Position numbers and translations under genes: made by a program | Source: Faecalicatena sp. | GTDB taxonomy: Bacteria; Bacillota; Clostridia; Lachnospirales; Lachnospiraceae | DNA: 5,822 bases | Assembly (NCBI GenBank): GCA_009774255.1 | Contig: VSNK01000323.1 | Location: 1-5,822 of the forward strand | Direction of reading: 5' to 3' | Shown: piece by piece, positions 1 through 4,078 of the stretch | Numbering within the stretch: the stretch's first letter is position 1 | Layout of the letters: every line of letters starts with the position of its first letter | The notes under the pieces: model-generated | The model's input: the letters and a program-made list of their open reading frames with translations, nothing else | Database searches by the model: none | Told to the model about the DNA's origin: nothing

Positions 1-77
1 GACTGACGACAACGCGGCGATGGCGGAAATAGTAAGTACTAAGTATATGAGGGACTAAGAAACGCTGTACTAGCCTT

Positions 78-347
78 TTATATACTTCCAAGTATTTCAA
101 GTCCTTTAACTTTTCCTGCTCTTGATATGTACGAGGATGCTGCGGCAAGAACTTCTTGAATTTTATCTGGCATTGGCACTGATTTACTTAATGCCGATTG
201 GGCAATAACAATATATGATTCGACCGTCAAAAGTCCATTTTCATTGCTGAGATAATTTTTCGAAGATTCGTACCACAATATATGGAGACGATGTGGTGCA
301 TCGTTGACATATATTGTAGCATGAAGATTCAGGAAATTGGCCAGCAA
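78..347 (-). CDS. Hypothetical protein, small, doubtful
   Basis: An open frame of 89 codons on the minus strand that I do not recognise. The start is TTG (345-347) with no clear Shine-Dalgarno sequence in front of it. The N-terminal half lies inside the long imperfect palindrome at 211-382. The C-terminal half, roughly residues 47-89, lies outside it and reads more like normal protein, ending in an Ala/Ser-rich then Lys/Gly-rich stretch. No signal peptide, membrane helix or catalytic motif is visible. If the palindrome is an insertion, the ORF is either a broken gene given a new N-terminus or a chance frame. The A+T-rich codon use differs from the GC-richer genes further right, which would fit acquired or decaying DNA. 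It could be a real small gene, but I consider it slightly more likely to be non-functional. Confidence 0.3.
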   Translation of the reverse strand: MLANFLNLHATIYVNDAPHRLHILWYESSKNYLSNENGLLTVESYIVIAQSALSKSVPMPDKIQEVLAAASSYISRAGKVKGLEILGSI

Positions 348-382
348 GGGAAATGAGAGCTTTTGACGGGCGAATCATATAT
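211..382. repeat. Long imperfect palindrome, possible MITE-like element
   Basis: The left half (211-293) and the reverse complement of the right half (299-382) align over their full length, at roughly three quarters identity by hand with a few one- or two-base gaps. The outer 23 bases (211-233 and 360-382) match at 22 of 23. The inner arms ACAATATATG (275-284) and CATATATTGT (308-317) match perfectly, as do ACGATG (288-293) and CATCGT (299-304), leaving a 5-nt loop. The trinucleotide ACA flanks both ends (208-210 and 383-385), which could be a short target duplication but carries little information. A transcript from either strand would fold into one long hairpin. There is no transposase inside, so any mobility would be non-autonomous. 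It could also be the product of an inverted duplication. Confidence 0.7.
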
Positions 383-392
383 ACATGCAAAG

Positions 393-415
393 GCAAATAT
401 TTGCAAGTCGACTTG
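393..415. repeat. Two abutting 12-bp perfect palindromes
   Basis: GCAAATATTTGC (393-404) and CAAGTCGACTTG (404-415) are each perfect palindromes and share one base. They sit between the long palindrome at 211-382 and the ribosome binding site of the ORF starting at 439. Paired operator half-sites for a repressor are one reading; sequence left by element insertion is another. No promoter could be placed confidently around them. Confidence 0.35.
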
Positions 416-438
416 AAAGAAGAAAGAGGATGGCTGCT

Positions 439-828
439 ATGAATCATAATGGATTCGAGCAGTTTCTTCTGAAGTTTGGAAAAGATATTCTGCGGTTTTG
501 CCGAATGACCGCCAGAGATGTGGAAAATGGAGACGAACTGTATCAGGAAATTGTCCATACGGCAGCACCGGGAGAGCAGAGGGAGCTGGCAGATGACAAG
601 AGGGAACAACTGCTTTCACAAGATCCCGATCTGACGGATGCAGAGTTGTTTGATCTTATTGAACCTTGTCAGACAATTTGCTATAATCAGGATGAGAAAA
701 TTCTTGCCGTAGCCGCGTTTGCCCTCTTCCGGACGGGACATCCTGTAAAAGGAACGGTCTTTGCGCTGTTCGGCCTGGCAAGCCTGGGGCTGCTCCTCTG
801 TTACAGGTCACGCCTAGTCAAGGTGTGA
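439..828 (+). CDS. Chimeric hypothetical protein with ECF sigma-like N-terminus, probable remnant
   Basis: A 129-residue frame counted from the ATG at 439. I chose this start because AGAGG (425-429) lies 9 nt upstream; ATGs at 430 and 385 are in frame but worse placed. Residues 5-36, with FEQFLLKFGKDILRFCRMT and GDELYQE, read like the beginning of sigma-70 region 2 of an ECF sigma factor, including the conserved pattern just before the core-binding helix. The rest of region 2 and all of region 4 are missing. From about residue 37 the protein becomes an acidic, Leu-rich stretch, then a hydrophobic C-terminus (about residues 84-122) that could form one or two membrane helices before a basic tail. 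The last residues and the stop codon lie in the arms of the hairpin at 800-836. The likely history is an in-frame deletion or recombination joining a sigma-factor start to the end of another gene. It cannot work as an ordinary sigma factor. The identity of the C-terminal part is unknown. Confidence 0.5.
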   Translation: MNHNGFEQFLLKFGKDILRFCRMTARDVENGDELYQEIVHTAAPGEQRELADDKREQLLSQDPDLTDAELFDLIEPCQTICYNQDEKILAVAAFALFRTGHPVKGTVFALFGLASLGLLLCYRSRLVKV

Positions 829-836
829 CCTGTAAC
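800..836. repeat. 37-nt hairpin element, copy 1 (REP-like)
   Basis: GTTACAGGTCAC (800-811) pairs perfectly with GTGACCTGTAAC (825-836). The stem continues with a G-T pair and three more pairs around the 5-nt loop AGTCA (816-820), giving 16 pairs. No T-run follows, so it is not a standard intrinsic terminator. It contains the stop codon of the upstream ORF (826-828). It matches the hairpin at 3951-3987 in total length, stem length, loop size and outer sequence, which argues for a dispersed repeat family. Confidence 0.7.
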
Positions 837-875
837 GCTCCTCTATAGCCGCAAAAAGATAAAATAAGAAATAGC

Positions 876-904
876 TTGACTTTTTCTCCCAACAGATTTA
901 TTCT
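876..904 (+). promoter_or_regulatory. Promoter of thiT riboswitch transcript
   Basis: TTGACT (876-881) is followed after 17 bp by TATTCT (899-904), a sigma-A-type promoter with five of six and four of six consensus bases. It would start RNA near 911, just before the conserved 5' core of the TPP aptamer, which fits a riboswitch leader with almost no extra 5' sequence. Confidence 0.55.
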
Positions 905-911
905 GTATAAG

Positions 912-1050
912 GTACACAGGGGCGCTGTGAAACGGTTCCGGAGAGGTTTGCCGCGGGAACAATATCTGCGGAACGGTTTTAAAACGGCTGAGATGTATGT
1001 GTTTTCATACAGACCCTTTTAACTTGATCCGGGTAATGCCGGCGTAAGGA
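912..1050 (+). promoter_or_regulatory. TPP riboswitch (THI-box)
   Basis: The conserved TPP aptamer blocks appear in order: AGGGGCGC (917-924), CGGCTGAGA (985-993), ACCCTTTTAACTTGATCC (1013-1030), and GGGTAATGCCGGCGTAAGGA (1031-1050). The P5 stem is CCGG (1029-1032) with CCGG (1039-1042). TGTATG (994-999) and CATACA (1006-1011) form an additional small hairpin. The P3 arm is unusually long (about 60 nt, 925-984), built from AAAC/GTTT and GTTCCG/CGGAAC pairings. The Shine-Dalgarno sequence AAGGAG (1051-1056) of thiT directly touches the 3' edge of the aptamer, and only 15 nt separate aptamer and ATG. Control is therefore probably at translation initiation, with bound TPP turning thiT off. No terminator with a T-run is visible. 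A clear P1 helix was not found by eye. Confidence 0.93.
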
Positions 1051-1065
1051 AAGGAGAATTTCATA

Positions 1066-1632
1066 ATGTCACAAATTCATTCTGTCACAGGCGGAAGTAC
1101 GTCTTCTGCCGTCAGGAAACTCGTTTTTTCTGCAATGGGGATCGCTCTTGCGATGGTCACTTCCTACATCAAAGTATGGGAAATGCCGATGGGCGGTTCT
1201 GTCACACTATTATCCATGCTGTTTATCTGCCTGATCGGATACTGGTTCGGTCCAAAATATGGAATCATCACCGGAGCCGCGTACGGACTCCTGCAGTTTA
1301 TCGTAGACCCGTATATGCTTTCGATTCCGCAGGTGCTTTTTGATTATCCGCTTGCTTTCGGGGCACTGGGATTGTCAGGCTTTTTCAGCAATCGCAAATT
1401 TGGGCTTCAGATCGGATATATAGTCGGTGTGCTGGGCCGTTTTGTCTTCTCCACACTGTCCGGGGTGATCTTTTTTGCCGCGTACGCGCCGGAAGGCATG
1501 AATCCATGGGTGTATTCTACCCAGTACCAGGGCAGCTACCTTGGCACCGAGGCAATCGTGACACTGATCATCATATCCCTGCCGCCTTTCACGAGGGCGC
1601 TGAATCTGGTAAAAAGACAGGCCGTAGCCTGA
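1066..1632 (+). CDS. thiT: Energy-coupled thiamine transporter S component ThiT
   Basis: This 188-residue protein is the substrate-binding membrane subunit of an ECF-type thiamine importer. It captures thiamine at the outer face and works with the shared EcfA/EcfA'/EcfT energising module, which is not encoded here. It reads as six hydrophobic segments, of normal ThiT length. Family hallmarks are MPMGGSVTLLSM (40-51), DPYMLSIPQ (81-89) and YAPEGMNPWVYS (140-151), where aromatic residues are known to shape the thiamine pocket. Helix 1 carries an Ala-x3-Ala motif (A23, A27), the type that contacts EcfT. The start at 1066 is set by AAGGAG (1051-1056), 9 nt upstream. A TPP riboswitch precedes it, independently supporting thiamine as substrate. 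The gene is monocistronic and converges on the membrane-protein gene ending at 1745. No clear terminator follows it. Confidence 0.95.
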   Translation: MSQIHSVTGGSTSSAVRKLVFSAMGIALAMVTSYIKVWEMPMGGSVTLLSMLFICLIGYWFGPKYGIITGAAYGLLQFIVDPYMLSIPQVLFDYPLAFGALGLSGFFSNRKFGLQIGYIVGVLGRFVFSTLSGVIFFAAYAPEGMNPWVYSTQYQGSYLGTEAIVTLIIISLPPFTRALNLVKRQAVA

Positions 1633-1649
1633 TATCGCTCTTCAAAAGA

Positions 1650-1782
1650 CCTGGCTTCACCACCAGATGATAGCACGGAAAATGGTTTGGGAAAGATTCA
1701 GGCTTCATCACCTTATATAGCGCGGGAAATGATTCGGGAAGGATTCAGGCTTCATCGCCAAATATAGCGCGGGAAAGATCCA
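1650..1782. repeat. Tandem degenerate ~47-bp repeats over the 3' end of the membrane-protein gene
   Basis: Three imperfect tandem units lie at 1650-1697 (48 bp), 1698-1744 (47 bp) and 1745-1782 (partial). Shared words include AGGCTTCATC, ATATAGCGCGGGAAA and GGGAA(A/G)GAT; the leftmost copy is the most diverged. On the minus strand the third unit is the coding tail and stop codon of the membrane-protein gene, and the other two lie just past the stop. They occupy most of the gap between the convergent genes. No terminator with a T-run was found here. Confidence 0.7.
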
Positions 1783-2494
1783 GGCTGAGCCGGAAGAGCA
1801 CTCCCGCGCTTCCCAGCATGACCAGATACCAGACTCCTTCCAGGAGCCACACTGGAGGCTCCTTCCCCGGAGTAAAATGCAGAAACGCAAGCTCCGCTGC
1901 CGCCTGGATGAGCTCGCTCAAAAGCTCACCCAGGAAGAAGGATCTTACATATTGATATTCCTGATTCCTGTCCAGGCGTCGCAGGAAGATCCACAGGATG
2001 GCCAGGGGCTGTACGAACCCGCCGGTTATCAGCATTTTCCAAAATCCCAATGTATCATTCCAATGGAGCCAGCTTATGGATTCGGTGGCAAACTTTTCCA
2101 TCAGAACGGAGGCCAGATGCATGGCCAGGATCACCGCTACAAACAGCGATATACCCAGCAGCAGCCTGGCCAGGAGTCTGGCTTTTTCCGATAAGTCTCC
2201 TGTCTGCTCATAGGGATGCAGCCGGTCTTTATAGGGAATCACGAGGATAACCACCGGTAGCACCATTCCTAGCATCAGGAAAACAACAAGACCTATATTG
2301 ACAACTGCAACCACCCCTAAAGCGTGGCTCCGCAGGAAATCACAGACGGCCTTCGGGAGCAGCCCGATCAGCAGGAGGACTCCCAGCAATATACCGGCCG
2401 GAATATACAGCTTATAAAAGAGCTTCTTTGCCTCCCATCCCAAAGCCCGTTTTACCTGTTCTGTCAGGCTCCAGTCTTTTTGTCCATATGTCAT
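1745..2494 (-). CDS. ABC transporter permease-like membrane protein
   Basis: A 249-residue integral membrane protein, probably the membrane partner of the ATPase encoded just upstream. Hydrophobic segments at about residues 29-47, 57-86, 106-130, 149-168, 184-203 and 214-234 give around six helices; the N-terminal 25 residues and most loops are charged and cytoplasmic-looking. No signal peptide, substrate-binding domain or catalytic motif is seen. I recognise no named family, but the size and helix count fit the poorly conserved permeases of GntR(YtrA)-linked ABC cassettes. The start at 2494 (MTYGQK) is chosen because AAGGAGG (plus-strand 2501-2507) lies 6 nt upstream; an upstream in-frame start at 2533 lacks this. 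The gene is separated from the ATPase by 235 bp of repeats, so its expression may be uncoupled from the first two genes. Its 3' tail is partly copied in tandem beyond the stop. Substrate is unknown. Confidence 0.75.
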   Translation of the reverse strand: MTYGQKDWSLTEQVKRALGWEAKKLFYKLYIPAGILLGVLLLIGLLPKAVCDFLRSHALGVVAVVNIGLVVFLMLGMVLPVVILVIPYKDRLHPYEQTGDLSEKARLLARLLLGISLFVAVILAMHLASVLMEKFATESISWLHWNDTLGFWKMLITGGFVQPLAILWIFLRRLDRNQEYQYVRSFFLGELLSELIQAAAELAFLHFTPGKEPPVWLLEGVWYLVMLGSAGVLFRLSLDLSRAIFGDEA

Positions 2495-2550
2495 AATATG
2501 CCTCCTTCCTTCTCTCTGTTCTGACGAAAACACGCACTCTCATAATTGTT

Positions 2551-2663
2551 CCAGCTGTACGGTTGCAATCCGAAATATCAGTTTTATGCAATTTATTGCA
2601 ATAAAACTGATATTTTGGATAAGTGGGTTGGAGGCTCCTTGGAGCCTCCAACCGCACAGCTGG
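2551..2663. repeat. 113-bp nested palindromic element inside the ABC operon
   Basis: The outer arms CCAGCTGTACGGTTG (2551-2565) and CAACCGCACAGCTGG (2649-2663) pair at 14 of 15 positions. Inside is a long stem, 2569-2591 with 2596-2619, having a TTTA loop and one bulged base. Next is a GC-rich near-perfect palindrome with arms GGTTGGAGGCTCC (2626-2638) and GGAGCCTCCAACC (2641-2653). The 3' arm of that palindrome overlaps the 3' outer arm at 2649-2653, so those two structures compete. Neither stem is followed by a T-run on either strand. It could be a small non-autonomous mobile element, or a processing or attenuation structure between the ATPase and membrane-protein genes. Confidence 0.7.
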
Positions 2664-2738
2664 AAATTGCTCCGTATCATAATGGATATCACTCACTTCC
2701 GAAATTGCTTCGTATCATATGGATATCACTCATCTCCG
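2664..2738. repeat. Tandem 37/38-bp repeats over the 3' end of the ATPase gene
   Basis: Two units, 2664-2701 (38 bp) and 2702-2738 (37 bp), differ at only a few positions. Both contain the words AAATTGCT, CGTATCAT and ATGGATATCACTCA. A third partial unit begins at 2739 inside the ATPase coding region. The second unit includes the ATPase stop codon (2730-2732), and the same stop-like TCA recurs in the first unit. The repeats thus duplicate the gene's 3' end into the space downstream of it. Confidence 0.75.
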
Positions 2739-3425
2739 AAATCGTTCCAGATAATACTGTTCCACGGACATTCCGCAGGTTTCCCGAAGTTCCTCCGTAT
2801 CCTTCTCCACAATTCCCCCGTGATCCAGAAAAAGAATCCGGTCAAATAACTGTTCAAAGTCGCGGAGTAGGTGGGTTGCCATCACAATCGTCGCACCTTC
2901 GGGCAGATATTTCATCAAAAACCGACGTACATCCTTCTTAAATGCCGCGTCCGCTCCGGTCAAAGGTTCATCCAGCAGATACAGCTCGGATTCCACGCAT
3001 ATTGCCAGTACCAGCATCAAAAATTCCCGCTGCCCGTCCGACATCGTCCGAAGCGGCACCTTTTTTTCTAAACCGGCCTTTTCAATGAAACTCCAGGCTT
3101 TTTCAGCCGCGAAATTCTGATAATGGGAAGCATAAAATTGTACCGCATCCTTGACGCGCATCCAGTCATAAAAAATATCCCTGGGCATCAGATAGGAGAT
3201 CCTGCTGGTATACCGAATAATCCTCCCTTCATCCGGCCTCCAGATTCCGGCCATCAGCTTTAAGAGCGTACTCTTTCCATTACCGTTGTTACCCGCCAGG
3301 CCGATGATGCGGTTCCGCGGAATCTTCACATTCAGGCGGCTCAGTATGATTTTATAATCCAAAGACTTTCCCACACCTCGCAGCTCCATCAAAAGCTCCC
3401 CGGACTGCCCGCGCTTATTTTTCAT
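2730..3425 (-). CDS. ABC transporter ATP-binding protein (YtrB-like)
   Basis: A 231-residue cytoplasmic nucleotide-binding subunit that would hydrolyse ATP to power the membrane protein encoded downstream. Walker A is GNNGNGKST (45-53), the signature loop is MSDGQ (128-132, a variant of LSGGQ), Walker B is ELYLLDEP (147-154) with catalytic Glu153, and the switch histidine is His185 in ATH. The Q-loop region reads SYLMPRDIFYDWM (77-89); the usual Gln is absent, as is common in ABC proteins of GntR-linked cassettes, which have similar PDR..YDWM words. The length is normal for a single domain. The start at 3425 overlaps the GntR gene by 11 bp and has a GGAGG sequence about 8 nt upstream, so translation is probably coupled. 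The gene ends within a tandem repeat array. An exporter or stress-sensing role is inferred from the operon type, not shown. Confidence 0.92.
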   Translation of the reverse strand: MKNKRGQSGELLMELRGVGKSLDYKIILSRLNVKIPRNRIIGLAGNNGNGKSTLLKLMAGIWRPDEGRIIRYTSRISYLMPRDIFYDWMRVKDAVQFYASHYQNFAAEKAWSFIEKAGLEKKVPLRTMSDGQREFLMLVLAICVESELYLLDEPLTGADAAFKKDVRRFLMKYLPEGATIVMATHLLRDFEQLFDRILFLDHGGIVEKDTEELRETCGMSVEQYYLERFRR

Positions 3426-3780
3426 CTGATACGCCCTCCCATTCTGCTTCCACCAGGCCTTGAACCTCTGTCAGAGACAGGCCGCAGTTTTTCATCGTCC
3501 GCACAAATTCCCCTGTTTTTTTCCTTGTCAGCTTTGCCTGCAGGCTGCCCACACACTCTTCCCGTACAAAGTATCCGATCCCTTTTTGGGAAAAGGCGAT
3601 CCCTTCGGATTCCAATTGCTGCATCACCCGCTGCATGGTCAGCGCGGAAACCTCGAATAGCACGGCCCCCTCGCGCACAGACGGCAGCTTATCCCCTGCC
3701 CTGTACTGGCCGCTGGCAATCTGTTCCTTCAAGAGGGAGGCAATCTGGATATAGATCGGTTTTTCGTTATCAAATTCCAT
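3415..3780 (-). CDS. GntR-family transcriptional regulator, YtrA subfamily
   Basis: A 121-residue DNA-binding regulator. The N-terminal winged helix (about residues 8-73) includes PIYIQIASLLKEQI, then GDKLPSVRE (29-37), the typical GntR recognition region, and GIGYFV (67-72) in the wing. The C-terminus is only about 48 residues, too short for a FadR or UTRA ligand domain, which is the mark of the YtrA subfamily. These proteins usually repress their own ABC operon. The Met at 3780 is the first in frame; AAGGAGG lies 12 nt upstream, a slightly long spacing, and GAGG also sits 4 nt before it. It is the first gene of the minus-strand operon and overlaps the ATPase gene. Operator-like repeats cover its promoter. 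The inducer is unknown. Confidence 0.92.
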   Translation of the reverse strand: MEFDNEKPIYIQIASLLKEQIASGQYRAGDKLPSVREGAVLFEVSALTMQRVMQQLESEGIAFSQKGIGYFVREECVGSLQAKLTRKKTGEFVRTMKNCGLSLTEVQGLVEAEWEGVSDEK

Positions 3781-3824
3781 GATCCCTCAGCGCCTCCTTC
3801 CATTATTTTCCCATGCCATCATAG

Positions 3825-3840
3825 TGCCATGGCCATGGCA
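3825..3840. repeat. 16-bp perfect palindrome in the GntR-operon leader
   Basis: TGCCATGGCCATGGCA is fully self-complementary and lies between the predicted transcription start and ribosome binding site of the GntR gene. Related words (TGCCATCATA at 3814-3823; TGGCATCATA at 3836-3845) extend it loosely. It may be a second operator or a leader hairpin. Confidence 0.5.
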
Positions 3841-3851
3841 TCATATCGTAT

Positions 3852-3896
3852 GCTGTCATACTGTCATACTGTTATACTTATATTATACAGTATAAC
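3852..3896 (-). promoter_or_regulatory. Candidate operator of the GntR-ABC operon
   Basis: GTTATACT (3871-3878) and AGTATAAC (3889-3896) form a perfect 8-bp inverted repeat with a 10-bp A/T-only-plus-C spacer. Just beside it, three direct copies of TGT(C/T)ATAC run from about 3854 to 3877. The inverted repeat covers the predicted -10 box, so a bound protein would block transcription. The obvious candidate is the GntR protein itself. Confidence 0.6.
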
Positions 3897-3918
3897 AATA
3901 AAAAGATGTCTTTGTCAA
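3889..3918 (-). promoter_or_regulatory. Promoter of the GntR-ABC operon
   Basis: On the minus strand, TTGACA (3918-3913, full consensus) is followed after 18 bp by TATACT (3894-3889, five of six). Transcription would begin near 3882, leaving a leader of about 100 nt before the GntR start. The operator-like inverted repeat overlaps the -10 box. Confidence 0.65.
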
Positions 3919-3950
3919 TATGCAAAAAATTTCGGACGAGTACTATTAGT

Positions 3951-3987
3951 GTTACAGTTCGCGGCCTAACCGGCCGTGAACTGTAAT
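3951..3987. repeat. 37-nt hairpin element, copy 2 (REP-like)
   Basis: GTTACAGTTC (3951-3960) pairs with GAACTGTAAT (3978-3987); the stem continues through CGGCC (3962-3966) with GGCCG (3972-3976) around the 5-nt loop TAACC. This gives 16 pairs including two G-T pairs. It sits between the divergent GntR and MerR promoters. Length, stem, loop size and outer bases match the hairpin at 800-836, while the inner bases differ in a compensating way that keeps pairing. No T-run follows. Confidence 0.7.
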
Positions 3988-4003
3988 CATCTTTAAAAGG
4001 CGC

Positions 4004-4037
4004 TTGACTCTTCCGCAGCGTAATGGTTTAGTATAAA
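4004..4037 (+). promoter_or_regulatory. MerR-type promoter with 19-bp spacer
   Basis: TTGACT (4004-4009) is separated by 19 bp from TAGTAT (4029-4034); TATAAA (4032-4037) is a stronger -10 word but 22 bp away. Over-long spacers are the hallmark of promoters activated by MerR-family proteins, which twist DNA to realign the boxes. A weak dyad lies in the spacer (ACT..CC to the left, GG..AGT to the right). Autoregulation by the gene that follows is the natural reading. Confidence 0.55.
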
Positions 4038-4078
4038 GGATAAGACAGCGCTGCCTTAAATAAGGAGGAAACAAAACC

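Noticed and set aside
2..58. Short open stretch at the left edge that could be the 3' end of a plus-strand gene
   Set aside because: Only 18 codons before a TAA; nothing recognisable and no way to judge the frame.
1650..1782. CRISPR-like array
   Set aside because: Units are directly adjacent and degenerate with no unique spacers, so this is a simple tandem duplication.
1877..2524. Several plus-strand frames of 66-105 codons
   Set aside because: All are antisense shadows of the membrane-protein gene.
2626..2653. GC-rich palindrome as an intrinsic terminator of the ATPase gene
   Set aside because: The stem is strong, but no T-run follows on either strand.
2412..2696. 94-codon minus-strand frame across the intergenic repeats
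   Set aside because: It overlaps the membrane-protein start in another frame, runs through palindromes and tandem repeats, and has no protein-like pattern.
2546..2941. Plus-strand frames of 131 and 87 codons
   Set aside because: They lie opposite the ATPase gene and the repeats; composition is that of a shadow frame and no ribosome site was seen.
3882..3887. Perfect TATAAT on the minus strand as the -10 of the GntR operon
   Set aside because: It is 25 bp from the consensus TTGACA, and no other good -35 lies at 16-18 bp.
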